DNA from: Erythrobacter sp. SDW2
Lineage (GTDB): Bacteria; Pseudomonadota; Alphaproteobacteria; Sphingomonadales; Sphingomonadaceae
Direction: 5' to 3'
Length of the DNA stretch: 64,000 nt
Assembly: GCF_021431965.1 (NCBI RefSeq)
Contig: NZ_CP090370.1
Span: forward strand, 1,054,001 to 1,118,000
Positions 1 to 9,185 of the stretch are shown one piece after another; within the stretch, counting starts at the first letter, position 1, and every line of letters starts with the position of its first letter. The position numbers were made by a program, and so were the translations under genes. The notes under the pieces are model-generated. The model saw nothing but the letters and a program-made list of their open reading frames with translations. It was not told the DNA's origin and did not search any database.

Positions 1-832
1 CGCTTTCAACAACGCCGGTTTTTCCAGCTTCTCGGCTGGCATGATGGAATTCCAGCTCGATGGACTGATCCTGGGCCCGGTGATGCTGGCGGTGGTGATC
101 GGCTCGCTCGGCTTCCCGGTGTTCGAGGACTGGCGCGAGCATGGGATCGATACGAAGCACTGGACCCTGCACAGCCGCATCACGCTGGCGGGCACCGGCT
201 TCCTCCTGTTGACTGGGGTCGTCGCCCACCTGGCGATGGAATGGAGCAACCCTGCGACCCTTGGTCAGATGGCGACAGGCGACAAGGTACTCAACGCCGC
301 GTTCCATTCGGTCATGCCGCGCACCGCCGGGTTCAACAGCCTCGATGTCGGTGCCTTCCGTGAAGAGACGCTGGTGACCAACTATGTTCTGATGTTCATC
401 GGCGGTGGATCGGCCGGGACCGCCGGGGGCGTCAAGGTGACGACTTTCTTCGTGCTGGTGGCGATCATGCTGGCGGAGATACTCGGCCGCCGCGATGCCT
501 CCATGTTCGGGCGGCGGTTCGGCCATGCGATCGAGCGGCAGGCGCTGGCGGTGATCATGATGGCGCTGATCCTGATCCTGAGCGCGACGATGTATATCAC
601 TTCCGTGACAGACCTGATGCTGGAGGAGGTGTTGTTCGAGACGATTTCGGCCTTCGCCACCGTCGGGCTCTCGACCGGGATCACCGCCGACCTGCCGCCA
701 TCGGCTCAGTTGGTGTTGATCCTGCTGATGTTCGTCGGGCGGGTCGGCACCATTACCGCTGCGACTGCGCTTGCCCTTGGCGGGTCGACCCGCAAGTATC
801 GCTACCCTGAGGAGAACCCCATTGTCGGCTGA
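1..832 (+). CDS. ktrB: KtrB/TrkH-family potassium uptake channel, C-terminal part
   Basis: The gene is cut by the left edge; the reading frame is already open at base 2, so the N-terminus lies upstream. The visible 277 residues are very hydrophobic and carry filter-type segments of the Trk/Ktr/HKT superfamily: NAGFSS, TAGFNSLDVG, a Gly-rich GGGSAGTAGG stretch and VGLSTGIT. The C-terminus (YRYPEENPIVG) resembles KtrB rather than E. coli TrkH. KtrB is the inner-membrane K+-translocating subunit. Its stop overlaps the start of the KtrA regulator by 11 bases, so the two are coupled and form one transporter. The family call is firm; KtrB versus TrkH naming is a judgement from the short spacing and KtrA partner. 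Confidence 0.9.
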   Translation, partial: AFNNAGFSSFSAGMMEFQLDGLILGPVMLAVVIGSLGFPVFEDWREHGIDTKHWTLHSRITLAGTGFLLLTGVVAHLAMEWSNPATLGQMATGDKVLNAAFHSVMPRTAGFNSLDVGAFREETLVTNYVLMFIGGGSAGTAGGVKVTTFFVLVAIMLAEILGRRDASMFGRRFGHAIERQALAVIMMALILILSATMYITSVTDLMLEEVLFETISAFATVGLSTGITADLPPSAQLVLILLMFVGRVGTITAATALALGGSTRKYRYPEENPIVG

Positions 833-1484
833 GAAACGCAAACCTGTGCTGGTGATCGGTCTTGGCCGCTTCGGCAGTGCCGTTGCCAGCTCGCTTGAAC
901 GCATGGGCCACGAAGTGCTGGGGGTCGACCACGATGCCGAGATCGTAAGGGACCATCGCGACATGCTGACGCAGGTGGTCGAGGGCGATTCGACCGAAGT
1001 CGAGACGCTCGAGCAACTCGGCTGTGCGCAGTTCGAATCCGCAGTCGTCGCGATTGGCACAAATATGGAAGCCAGCGTGCTTTCGGTGCTGGCGCTGGTC
1101 GACCTCGGTGTCCCCAATATCTGGGCCAAGGCCAATAACGAGCGCCACGGCCGTATCCTCCAGCGCACCGGAGCGCATCATGTCGTGTTTCCCGAGCAGA
1201 AGATGGGCGAGCGGGTGGCGCGGCTGGTAAACGAGCGCCTGCTCGACTTCATCGCCTTTGGCGACGACTTCGGCATTGCCCGGCTCAAGGCACCAGAATC
1301 GATCATGGGCCTGCCGTTGGTGATGAGCGAGTGTCGCAAGAAGCACGATATCACTGTAGTTGGAGTCAAGCGCCGAGGCGAGGATTTCATCCACGCAACG
1401 CCTGACACGATCATCCTGCCCGATGACGAGCTGGTCGTGTCGGGCCTGGTCGAAAAGATCGAGGCATTTGCGGCCCAGAGCTGA
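822..1484 (+). CDS. ktrA: KtrA/TrkA-type potassium channel regulatory subunit
   Basis: A 220-residue cytoplasmic regulator with an N-terminal Rossmann RCK_N domain (VLVIGLGRFG, then an acidic residue at the end of the second strand, GVDHD) and a C-terminal RCK_C domain. In the family a ring of these subunits binds nucleotide and gates the KtrB channel. I place the start at the TTG at 822, because a GAGGAG ribosome-binding site lies 8 to 9 bases before it; the ATG at 771 would add 17 residues out of the ktrB frame that look unlike an RCK N-terminus. The start lies inside the last codons of ktrB, so translation is coupled. Confidence 0.9.
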   Translation: MSAEKRKPVLVIGLGRFGSAVASSLERMGHEVLGVDHDAEIVRDHRDMLTQVVEGDSTEVETLEQLGCAQFESAVVAIGTNMEASVLSVLALVDLGVPNIWAKANNERHGRILQRTGAHHVVFPEQKMGERVARLVNERLLDFIAFGDDFGIARLKAPESIMGLPLVMSECRKKHDITVVGVKRRGEDFIHATPDTIILPDDELVVSGLVEKIEAFAAQS

Positions 1485-1528
1485 TTTGCGCTAACGCGCT
1501 CGCCAACAGATTCCACCGGAGTACCCCC

Positions 1529-3445
1529 ATGCGCCTGATCGCCGCTGCTGCCTTGTTTTTGCTGTCCGCCTGTTCTCTGACAGGCGAGGCTCCTGCCGAA
1601 GTGCCAAAAGTCGCGCCGATCCTCGACAGCAAGGATGCCGAAGACGCCTACAGCTTCGCCAAGCCGCTCGAGGCGCGGGTCAGCCATGTCTCGCTCGATC
1701 TCGATCTCGACTTCGACAAGAAGGCGGTGTCGGGCAAGGCGGTGCTCGACGTGATCGCCGAGCCGGGCGTCGATGAGGTCATCCTCGACACTGACGGGCT
1801 GGACATCGCCAGTGTCACCGACGCTGAGGGCAAGCCGCTCGAATGGGAGCTGGGCGAAGCGGTCGAAGGCGATGACGAGGGCCTTCACGGCGCGCCGCTG
1901 ACGGTCAAGATCGGCGCCACCGAGAGCGAGGAACCGCGCCAGATCACCGTTACCTATTCCGCCGCCAATGCCGATGCGCTGCAATGGCTCAGCCCCGAAC
2001 AGACCGCCGGGGGCAAGCATCCCTATCTGCTCAGCCAGGGCCAGCCGACACTCAACCGCAGTTGGATCCCGACGCAGGACAGCCCGGGCATCCGCCAGAC
2101 CTGGGACGCGCGCATCACCGCGCCTGAGGAACTGACGGTGGTTATGTCGGGCCTGTCGGGCGGCGAACCCGAAGAACTCGACGACGGGCGCCGCGCCTTC
2201 CGTTACAGCATGGACAAGCCGGTTGCGCCCTATCTGATCGCGATCGCGGCGGGCGATATCGTGTTCCGCGAGCTCGGCCCGCGCACCGGCGTGTGGAGCG
2301 AGCCGGCGATGATCGAGGCGGCGGCCAAGGAGACCGAGGATACCGAAGCGATGGTCGAGGCAGCCGAGAAGCTCTACGGCCCCTATCGCTGGGGTCGCTA
2401 TGACATGATCGTGCTGCCACCAGCCTTTCCTTACGGAGGGATGGAAAACCCGACGCTGACCTTCCTGACGCCGACCTTCATCGCCGGCGACAAGAGCCTC
2501 ACGGGCCTCGTCGCGCACGAACTGGCGCATAGCTGGTCGGGCAATCTCGTCACCAATGCCAACTGGACCGATAGCTGGCTCAACGAAGGGGTGACGAGCT
2601 ATTTCGAGAACCGCATCGTCGAGGAAATCTACGGCGAGAAGCGCGCCGTGCAGGAGGCGCTGCTCGATTTCGCGGCAATCGAGGAGACCTTGGCCGAGGT
2701 CGGTGCGGATGCGCCGGGCACCGCCCTGCACCAGCCGATCGGGACCGAAAGCGCGGGCAGTGCCATCGTCTACAACAAGGGCGCCGCGTTTCTGCGCACG
2801 CTGGAGCATGCGGTGGGGCGCGAGAAATTCGATGCCTGGCTGCGCAGCTGGTTCGATCGGCACGCCTTCCAGCCCGCCACCTCCGCCATGTTCCTCGCCG
2901 ACCTGCGCGAAAACCTGGTCAAGGGCGACAAGGAGCTCGAGCAGAAGCTGATGCTGGAGGAATGGATCTACCAGCCCGGCCTGCCGGGCAATGTCTATCG
3001 CCCCGATGCGACTGCCTTCGCTGAGATCGATACGGCGGTGAAGGCCTATGCCGACGCGCGCACCATCCCGGCTGCCGCGACTTACGACGGCTGGACTTCG
3101 GCCGAGCGCCAGCGCTTCCTCGACAACATTCCCAAGACTCTAACCGCAGCTGACCTCGCCAAGCTCGAAAGCACCCTTGGCCTGTCGAAGACCGGCAACA
3201 ACGAAGAGCTGTTCCTGTGGCTCGAGCTGGCACTGCAGAACCGCTACGAACCTGCCGTGCCCCAGGCCGAGGCGTTTCTCTCGCGGGTCGGGCGCACCAA
3301 GTTCGTCCGCCCGCTGTTCGAAGTGCTGATGGAGCAGGGCAGCTGGGGCGAACCCATTGCGAGGCGGATCTATGCCAAGACACGGCAAAGCTACCACGCG
3401 GTCACCCGCGGCGCGGTGGACAAGGTTGTGGGGGTGAGCTCCTAA
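1529..3445 (+). CDS. M1-family metallopeptidase lipoprotein
   Basis: A 638-residue zinc aminopeptidase of the leukotriene A4 hydrolase/aminopeptidase N family. It begins with a lipoprotein signal (lipobox LSAC), so it is probably anchored in the cell envelope. Key motifs are GGMEN (substrate N-terminus binding, about residues 307-311), the zinc site HELAH (His330, Glu331, His334) and the third ligand in NEG (Glu353), 23 residues after His330 as in the family. The remaining C-terminal part is alpha-helical, like the LTA4H C-domain. Its TAA stop shares bases with the TAG stop of the convergent patatin gene. The peptidase class is clear; the physiological substrate is not. Confidence 0.93.
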   Translation: MRLIAAAALFLLSACSLTGEAPAEVPKVAPILDSKDAEDAYSFAKPLEARVSHVSLDLDLDFDKKAVSGKAVLDVIAEPGVDEVILDTDGLDIASVTDAEGKPLEWELGEAVEGDDEGLHGAPLTVKIGATESEEPRQITVTYSAANADALQWLSPEQTAGGKHPYLLSQGQPTLNRSWIPTQDSPGIRQTWDARITAPEELTVVMSGLSGGEPEELDDGRRAFRYSMDKPVAPYLIAIAAGDIVFRELGPRTGVWSEPAMIEAAAKETEDTEAMVEAAEKLYGPYRWGRYDMIVLPPAFPYGGMENPTLTFLTPTFIAGDKSLTGLVAHELAHSWSGNLVTNANWTDSWLNEGVTSYFENRIVEEIYGEKRAVQEALLDFAAIEETLAEVGADAPGTALHQPIGTESAGSAIVYNKGAAFLRTLEHAVGREKFDAWLRSWFDRHAFQPATSAMFLADLRENLVKGDKELEQKLMLEEWIYQPGLPGNVYRPDATAFAEIDTAVKAYADARTIPAAATYDGWTSAERQRFLDNIPKTLTAADLAKLESTLGLSKTGNNEELFLWLELALQNRYEPAVPQAEAFLSRVGRTKFVRPLFEVLMEQGSWGEPIARRIYAKTRQSYHAVTRGAVDKVVGVSS

Positions 3446-4833
3446 CTCCCCCAGCCAGCGGCCGCGACCTTGACCTGCCCATAGGCGATCAGGCAGCGCA
3501 TATAGCGCTTGTGGAACTGGATCGGGTTGTCCTGCGCGATGTCCACTGCTATCCACTGCGCGCAGGTCAGCTGCCCGGTGTTGCCGGCGTTGAGCGGGGC
3601 GGGCAGGGTGATGCCGAACTGCGCCACATCGGGCTCGATCCGCAGAAAGTTGAAGCAGCCCGCATCCTCGCAGGCCTCGGCCTCGACCGAGGCGGCGGAG
3701 AAGCGGTAGACCTGGTTGACCAGCAGCCGCTCCGACCGCAGCGCCAGTTGCAGGATGTTCCAGTCCTTGTGCTGGCCCGCGCTGGTCCAGGTTGGCGGAT
3801 CACCGCTGCAATCGGCCGGGTTTTCCTTGGGGCAGACATTGGGCGGCAGAGTCAGCGTACCGTCGATCACTGCATAGACGCGCGGCGGGGTGGGGGCATT
3901 GTCGTCGTTCCGGGCGGCTTCCTTGCGCGCCTTGAAGGCCTCGATCACCGAATCCCCGAACAGGCCGAAGCGGACCCCGCCGTCGATATACATGGTGTTG
4001 TCGATGAAGACGGGCGGTGCGGCCATCGGGGTCGAGGAGGACGCCACGATGGCGTCGATATAGCAGTCGAGCCAATGCGCCGCCTTGCCGTTCTGGTTGG
4101 CGATAGTGCGCGCGGCCATGTCGCCCATGTCGAACGCCACCCCGTCGCCGCTGTCGGCATCGACCGCCCCGACATAGAGCCGCCGCCCTTCGGCATGGCG
4201 CTTGGCCACTTCGGCCAGCGCGGTGGTGGTGATGATGACCCCGGTCGGGCCGGTGGTCTGGTAGCTCTGGGTCAGATAGCCTTCGAGCCGGGTCTTGAGC
4301 GGCTCGAGATCGGCAAAGGCCCCCTTCTTGAGCAGGTCGATGAAGTTGCCTACGTCCGGCTGGCCGTTCTTCGGTTTGCTGTAGACGTTGAGCAGCTGGC
4401 TCTCGCTGTCGATGGTGTAGCCGTCAGCGGCGAAATCGCCCTTGTCGACGAAGGCGAAGGTGGACAGGATCGACCCCGTCGATACGCCGGTCACCACCTG
4501 CAGGTCGGGGATATCGCCGTCGCCGCCCCAGCCGCTGAGGATGCCTGCGCCGTAAGCCCCGTGCTCGCTGCCGCCGGACAGGAACAGCACCTGCGCTTCC
4601 TCGCCGCGTTCCACACCCGTGTCATGCGCGGCCAGGCTTTGCTCGATGGCCTGGGCAAAGGGCGAAAGCGGGCTATCGATCCCTTCGCGGTCCTCCGGGA
4701 TGGCCACGGCCAGTTTGTGGGTGACGAAATTGCACATGTCGCCCTGCGCGGTCAGCGGAGCCTTCTGGTTGATACTGCATCCGGCCAGCATGGCGCCCAG
4801 CGCCAATGCCCCGGCCACGAACCTCGCTTGCAT
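3442..4833 (-). CDS. Patatin-like phospholipase lipoprotein
   Basis: A 463-residue patatin-fold acyl hydrolase. The oxyanion-hole segment is SGGSEHGAYGAG (residues 86-97), the nucleophile elbow GVSTG gives Ser118, and YIDGG gives the catalytic Asp284, so the Ser-Asp dyad is complete. I start it at 4833 because this yields a clean lipoprotein signal with lipobox LAGC (Cys19); the longer open frame to 4959 would bury that signal. Phospholipase or lipase activity in the envelope is inferred from the family. It is transcribed away from rsh, and the 137 bases between the two starts must hold both promoters. Confidence 0.9.
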   Translation of the reverse strand: MQARFVAGALALGAMLAGCSINQKAPLTAQGDMCNFVTHKLAVAIPEDREGIDSPLSPFAQAIEQSLAAHDTGVERGEEAQVLFLSGGSEHGAYGAGILSGWGGDGDIPDLQVVTGVSTGSILSTFAFVDKGDFAADGYTIDSESQLLNVYSKPKNGQPDVGNFIDLLKKGAFADLEPLKTRLEGYLTQSYQTTGPTGVIITTTALAEVAKRHAEGRRLYVGAVDADSGDGVAFDMGDMAARTIANQNGKAAHWLDCYIDAIVASSSTPMAAPPVFIDNTMYIDGGVRFGLFGDSVIEAFKARKEAARNDDNAPTPPRVYAVIDGTLTLPPNVCPKENPADCSGDPPTWTSAGQHKDWNILQLALRSERLLVNQVYRFSAASVEAEACEDAGCFNFLRIEPDVAQFGITLPAPLNAGNTGQLTCAQWIAVDIAQDNPIQFHKRYMRCLIAYGQVKVAAAGWGS

Positions 4834-4970
4834 GTTAGGCCCCTCTTCCACCCCAAGATGACCGCACGATAGCGGCGCGTCACCAAAACGCGATAGCGCC
4901 ATGATACATTTCGCCTGGCGCACCTTTTTGCATTGCAATATGCCCTGATACGGCCACATTCTGATGGACG

Positions 4971-7064
4971 ATGCTGCGCCAGTACGAACTGATCGAACGG
5001 GTCAAGGAATACGACCCCGACGCCGATGAGGCGCTGCTCAACCGCGCCTATGTCTATACCGTGCAGAAACACGGCAGCCAGAAGCGTGCCAGCGGGGATC
5101 CTTACTTCTCCCACCCGGTCGAAGTCGCCGGGTTGATGACCGATCTCAAGCTCGACCAGGATTCGATCATCACCGCGCTGCTGCACGACACGGTCGAGGA
5201 CACGCTGGCGACGATCGAGGACATCGAGCGCAACTTCGGCCCCGATGTCGCGCGGCTGGTCGACGGGGTGACCAAGCTCAGCAAGATCGAGCAGATGCCA
5301 GAGAACGAGCGCGCGGCGGAAAACCTGCGCAAGTTCCTGCTGGCGATGAGCGAGGATATCCGCGTGCTGCTGGTCAAGCTGGGCGACCGGCTGCACAACA
5401 TGCGCACGCTGCACCACATCAAGAACGAGGAAAAGCGCCGCCGTATCGCTCGCGAGACGATGGATATCTACGCCCCGCTCGCCGAACGCATCGGCATGTA
5501 CGAATACATGCGCGAGATGCAGCTGCTGGCGTTCGAACAGCTCGAGCCAGAGGGCTACAAGACCATCACCGACCGGCTGGCCAAGCTGCGCCAGCAGGAC
5601 GGCGGGCAGGTCGATGCCATCGCGCTGGCGATCAAGCAGGCGCTGGCCGAGGCTGGGCTCAAGGTCGAAGTCAGCGGCCGCGAGAAGCATCCCTATTCGA
5701 TCTGGACCAAGATGGCCGAGCGCCACGTCAGCTTCGAACAGGTCAGCGATATCTTCGCCTTCCGCATCATCACCGACGGTGTCGAGGACTGCTACCGCGC
5801 CATGGGGGTGCTGCACACGACCTGGCAGTTCCTGCCGGGGCGGTTCAAGGACTATATCTCGACCCCCAAGAACAACGGCTATCGAAGCTTGCACACCTCG
5901 CTGATGTACGAGAATTCCATGCGGGTGGAGGTGCAGATCCGCACACGCGAGATGCACCAGCGCAACGAATTCGGGTTCGCGGCGCACTGGGCCTACAAGC
6001 AGCACGAAACGCCCGATGGCGCGGTCGGCTGGCTGCGCGACCTGATCGAGATCGTCGATGCCAGCCACGATGCCGAAGAATTACTCGAGCACACGCGGAT
6101 GGCGATCTACCAGGACCGCATCTTCGCTTTCACCCCCAAGGGGGCGCTGTTCCAGCTGCCCAAGGGCGCGACCCCGGTCGATTTCGCCTTTGCGGTGCAC
6201 ACCGATCTCGGCGCGCAGACTGTCGGCGCGAAGATCAACGGACGGCACATGCCGCTGCGCACCGCACTCAACAATGGCGACGTGGTCGAGATCATCAAGG
6301 GCAAGGAGGCCGAACCGCAGCTGAGCTGGCTCGGATTTGTCGTCACTGGCAAGGCGCGGGCCTCGATCCGCCGCGCGGTACGACTGAAAGAACGCGCCGA
6401 AGTCGCGGAACTGGGCCGCAAGCTCTATGAAGACATCGCCGACCGTGTCCCCGCCAAGATCGGCAAGAAGGCGCTTCGGCTCGCGCTCGGCCGACTGGAG
6501 CTGGAAGACGAGGAAGACCTGATGTACGCCATCGGCGCAGCGCAGATTTCCGACCTCGCGGTGATGGAAGCGCTGGTCCCGGGCTGCACCGCCGAATTCG
6601 CTGACGAGGTGCCGGACTGGTCCAAACGCGACAAGGCGATCTCCATCCGCGGGCTCACCGCCGGGGTCGGCTTCAAGCTGGCCGATTGCTGCCACCCCGT
6701 TCCGGGCGACCGGATCGTCGGTACGCGCAAGCCGGGCGAGGGGGTGGAGGTCCACACCATCGACTGCCTCACGCTCGCCAGCGGGATCGACCAGGACTGG
6801 ATCGATCTGCAATGGGGCCAGCGGAGCCAGGGTGCGGTGGGGCGCCTCAGGATCACCTTGTACGACCGGCCCGGCACGCTGGCGGAAATGGCCGGCATTT
6901 TTGCCAAGAACCACGTCAATGTGACCCATCTCGAGCAGACCCAGCTCGACCATCCCTTCACCGCCTACGAGGTCGATCTGGAAGTGCAGGACCTCGCCCA
7001 CCTGACCCGCATGCTCAGCGCGCTGCGGGCGAGCGATGCGGTGGCGCAGGCCGAACGCATCTGA
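4971..7064 (+). CDS. rsh: Bifunctional (p)ppGpp synthetase/hydrolase Rsh
   Basis: A 697-residue RelA/SpoT homolog, the single long type usual in alphaproteobacteria. In order: an HD hydrolase domain with an intact HDTVED motif (His72-Asp73), a synthetase domain in which RFKD at residues 291-294 is the RxKD signature of bifunctional enzymes rather than the ExDD of synthesis-only RelA, a TGS domain (from about FTPKG), a helical and Cys/His-containing middle region (DCCHPVPGD), and a C-terminal ACT domain. It makes and degrades the stringent-response alarmone. The next gene starts in its stop codon (TGATG), so they are probably cotranscribed. Confidence 0.96.
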   Translation: MLRQYELIERVKEYDPDADEALLNRAYVYTVQKHGSQKRASGDPYFSHPVEVAGLMTDLKLDQDSIITALLHDTVEDTLATIEDIERNFGPDVARLVDGVTKLSKIEQMPENERAAENLRKFLLAMSEDIRVLLVKLGDRLHNMRTLHHIKNEEKRRRIARETMDIYAPLAERIGMYEYMREMQLLAFEQLEPEGYKTITDRLAKLRQQDGGQVDAIALAIKQALAEAGLKVEVSGREKHPYSIWTKMAERHVSFEQVSDIFAFRIITDGVEDCYRAMGVLHTTWQFLPGRFKDYISTPKNNGYRSLHTSLMYENSMRVEVQIRTREMHQRNEFGFAAHWAYKQHETPDGAVGWLRDLIEIVDASHDAEELLEHTRMAIYQDRIFAFTPKGALFQLPKGATPVDFAFAVHTDLGAQTVGAKINGRHMPLRTALNNGDVVEIIKGKEAEPQLSWLGFVVTGKARASIRRAVRLKERAEVAELGRKLYEDIADRVPAKIGKKALRLALGRLELEDEEDLMYAIGAAQISDLAVMEALVPGCTAEFADEVPDWSKRDKAISIRGLTAGVGFKLADCCHPVPGDRIVGTRKPGEGVEVHTIDCLTLASGIDQDWIDLQWGQRSQGAVGRLRITLYDRPGTLAEMAGIFAKNHVNVTHLEQTQLDHPFTAYEVDLEVQDLAHLTRMLSALRASDAVAQAERI

Positions 7065-7423
7065 TGCCAGTCTTGGGCCTCGATCATGTCCAGCTGGCCA
7101 TCCCGGCTGGCGGCGAGGACAAGGCGAGGGCGTTCTGGACAGGTTTGCTGGGCCTGACCGAAGTGCCCAAGCCGCCGCAGCTTTCGCCGTCCGGCTGCTG
7201 GTTCACAGGCGGGGCGCTCAGCCTGCACCTGGGCGTCGACAAGGACTTCCGCCCGGCGACAAAGGCGCATCCCGCGCTGCTGGTCGATGATCTCGCCGAC
7301 CTGCGCGCAAGGCTGGAGGCGGCAGGCCACACCACCCGCGACGACACGGCGATCGAGGGCTACGCCCGCTTCTTCGCCGATGACCCGTTCGGCAATCGCT
7401 TGGAGTTCATGCAGCGGACTTAG
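7064..7423 (+). CDS. VOC (glyoxalase/bleomycin-resistance fold) family protein
   Basis: A 119-residue single-module vicinal-oxygen-chelate protein. It begins with the typical LDHVQLAIP strand and ends with DPFGNRLEFMQ, where the His of the first strand and the Glu near the C-terminus are the usual metal ligands. The reaction cannot be told from sequence; family members include lyases, dioxygenases and drug-binding proteins. Its ATG overlaps the stop of rsh, implying coupling. Its TAG stop overlaps the TAA stop of the convergent DUF1905 gene. Confidence 0.85.
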   Translation: MPVLGLDHVQLAIPAGGEDKARAFWTGLLGLTEVPKPPQLSPSGCWFTGGALSLHLGVDKDFRPATKAHPALLVDDLADLRARLEAAGHTTRDDTAIEGYARFFADDPFGNRLEFMQRT

Positions 7424-7734
7424 AGCAGTTCGAGCGTGAGGTGGACCGGATCGCCCACGGCCAGATCCTCCGCCCGCAATACCTTCTTTCCAACCAGCAG
7501 TATCCAACCGACCTCGCGCGAGGGAAACACCGATGTCTTCCACCGCGTCTCGCCGACCTGCGCCCAGCATTTGACCGAGCCGAACCCGCGCCGCGTGCCG
7601 AATTCGAGCCTCTGCAACGTCGCATGCATGGTGATCGCCTCGGCAGGCTCGCCGCCAAGGCGGACGAGGTGATAGGCGGCTGAGCCGTCCCACAAGACGA
7701 GCGGGGTGGTGAGGATGAGGTGGTCGCTTGTCAT
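7420..7734 (-). CDS. DUF1905 domain protein
   Basis: A 104-residue, beta-rich protein that matches the pattern of the DUF1905 family: an aromatic LWDGSAAYHLVRL strand, RGFGSVKCWAQVG, then TRWKTSVFP and a C-terminal DPVHLTLEL. No biochemical role is established for the family. I start it at 7734 rather than at an upstream in-frame ATG (7800), because the upstream extension is encoded by a large intergenic palindrome. Gene identity is reasonably sure, function unknown. Confidence 0.8.
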   Translation of the reverse strand: MTSDHLILTTPLVLWDGSAAYHLVRLGGEPAEAITMHATLQRLEFGTRRGFGSVKCWAQVGETRWKTSVFPSREVGWILLVGKKVLRAEDLAVGDPVHLTLELL

Positions 7735-7969
7735 GGTTCGCGCAGAGGGCGCAGAGGAAAGGAGAACGCTGAGGTGAAGCCGACAGCGGCGAAGCCGCAC
7801 TCAATTGTTTCGCGCCAAGACGCAGAGACGCCAAGAGAGAGTGCATCGGGCCAGCCTGGCGCAACTCCTTCGCGCCTTGGCGTCTTGGCGCGAACAAAAT
7901 TACGGCTTCGCCGCGAGCACGAAACCTCCGCGCTCTCCTTTCCTCTGCGGTCTCTGCGTGAACCCATCC
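7735..7969. repeat. Large nested intergenic inverted repeat
   Basis: The whole gap between two leftward genes is a nested palindrome. The outer arms are 7735-7769 and 7930-7964 (31 of 35 bases complementary, rich in GCAGAGG and CTCTGCG). A middle pair (GGCGAAGCC about 7788-7796; GGCTTCGCC about 7904-7912) and an inner pair (TCGCGCCAAGACGC at 7810 onward; CTTGGCGTCTTGGCGCGAA at 7876 onward) fold inside it. Similar CGCAGAGACGC-type palindromes are widespread in Sphingomonad intergenic regions. It may be a mobile palindromic element, a processing or termination structure, or a nucleoid site. No protein-coding signal is seen in it. Confidence 0.8.
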
Positions 7970-9094
7970 TCACTCCGCCACCGGGCGCACCGGCACGGGG
8001 ATGTTGCAGATATCCGCGCCGCCCGCCGGCACGATGAAGAACGGATCGCGGCGGTTGGCGCGGGCGTCGGCATAGCGCGCGAAGCTTTCGCTCTCGGTCG
8101 AGAGATACTCGAAGCGCGGGCGTGTTTGTTGGCCTACCGCTTCGCTGCTTGAGGCCGGGTCGGCTTCGGGCAGGTCGCTGGCGACGCGGACGGTCAGGAT
8201 CGGGGTGCGCTTGTCGAACTCGTCCTCCGCATAGAAGCCCAGATCGCCCTTGCCGCGCGGCAGGGAGGAGAGGAATTCCATCCCCGAAATCACCCGCCCG
8301 ACCAGCGCGATATTGCGGTCGAGATGCCGCGGCGCATGGCCGATCACGGTGTAGAGCTCCGCCCCCGAGCCGGTGTCCGGCGAATAGTTCCGACCGACGC
8401 CGACCATGCCGTAGCAGTGGGTGGGCCAGAATTTCTCGTCAGTACCTGCTATCGGCCAGCCTTGGGCAAAAGTCGCAAAGTCGGAGTACCGATCCGCGAC
8501 GGCTTCCCGCCCCAGCTGATATTGCTCTGCAGCTGCCAGCTTATCGAACGAATCGATGTCAATGCCCGCAGCGATCAATGCTAGTGTAGTTGCCTTGCTT
8601 GCTGCCGCATTTCTTCCGACGCCTTGGGCCTTTAGTGCTGAAGGGTCATAAAAGAATGGAGCAATATACGCATCCTCCCCCATGACCTTCAGCCCCTCGG
8701 GCAGCGGCTTGGTCTCGCCGGTTGCTTCGGGGTTGTCGTAATTGGGATCGCCCCACTGGACGACGTAATTGTCCTGCACCCGGTTGACGCTGATGTTGTC
8801 GTACCACTTGGCGCGGGCGAGGGTGCGGATGTTGCTGACCCACCCTTGCGAGAACGGCGCGGGCATCAGCTGGATCACCACCTGGCGTGGATTGCCCTCG
8901 GCATCGGGGGCAAGGGTCATCACCAGCAGGTCCTCCGCCGGGATCGCCACCCAGTCCGACGCGGGCGCGGCGGCGACGATTTCGCCCGGCGAAGGCGCCC
9001 CCTGCGGTTCGTCCTGCGCGGCAAGCGGCAGAGTGAAGGCAAGGGCGGCTAACGCGGCGGTGACGGCGAGGTGTTTCTTCATGGAGAAGGTCAT
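7970..9094 (-). CDS. Cyclophilin-type peptidyl-prolyl isomerase, exported
   Basis: A 374-residue protein with a Sec signal peptide ending near AAQ, then a cyclophilin-like domain recognisable by KWYDNISVNRVQDNYVVQWG and, later, HCYGMVGVGR and ALVGRVISGMEFLSSL. The domain carries a long insertion (about residues 125-215) and a C-terminal extension, so it is much larger than a minimal 165-residue cyclophilin. It probably assists folding in the periplasm. Two ATGs fit (9094 and 9082) and both keep the signal peptide. About 11 residues near the C-terminus (ASSSEAVGQQT) are encoded by a copy of a repeat found upstream of tRNA-Ser (see findings). Confidence 0.88.
   Translation of the reverse strand: MTFSMKKHLAVTAALAALAFTLPLAAQDEPQGAPSPGEIVAAAPASDWVAIPAEDLLVMTLAPDAEGNPRQVVIQLMPAPFSQGWVSNIRTLARAKWYDNISVNRVQDNYVVQWGDPNYDNPEATGETKPLPEGLKVMGEDAYIAPFFYDPSALKAQGVGRNAAASKATTLALIAAGIDIDSFDKLAAAEQYQLGREAVADRYSDFATFAQGWPIAGTDEKFWPTHCYGMVGVGRNYSPDTGSGAELYTVIGHAPRHLDRNIALVGRVISGMEFLSSLPRGKGDLGFYAEDEFDKRTPILTVRVASDLPEADPASSSEAVGQQTRPRFEYLSTESESFARYADARANRRDPFFIVPAGGADICNIPVPVRPVAE
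8131..8156. repeat. Copy 1 of a 26-base repeat, inside a coding region
   Basis: This segment matches 9661-9686 at 24 of 26 bases. It lies in frame within the cyclophilin gene. The second copy is part of an intergenic stem-loop beside tRNA-Ser, which suggests that a palindromic element fragment has been absorbed into the protein. Confidence 0.65.
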
Positions 9095-9148
9095 GCCATG
9101 CCCACCCCGCTCCGGCTAGCCTCTCCTTGCGGATCGGCAAGCCTCGCT

Positions 9149-9170
9149 CCCCTCCCGCTTGCGGGAGGGG
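9149..9170. repeat. Perfect 10-base-arm hairpin (REP-like)
   Basis: CCCCTCCCGC-TT-GCGGGAGGGG forms a perfect stem with a two-base loop, between the 5' end of the cyclophilin gene and the 3' end of the zincin gene. It has no T-tract, so it resembles a REP-type element more than a classic terminator, though it could protect or end the zincin-side transcript on either strand. Confidence 0.6.
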
Positions 9171-9185
9171 CTGGGGGTGGGCGCG

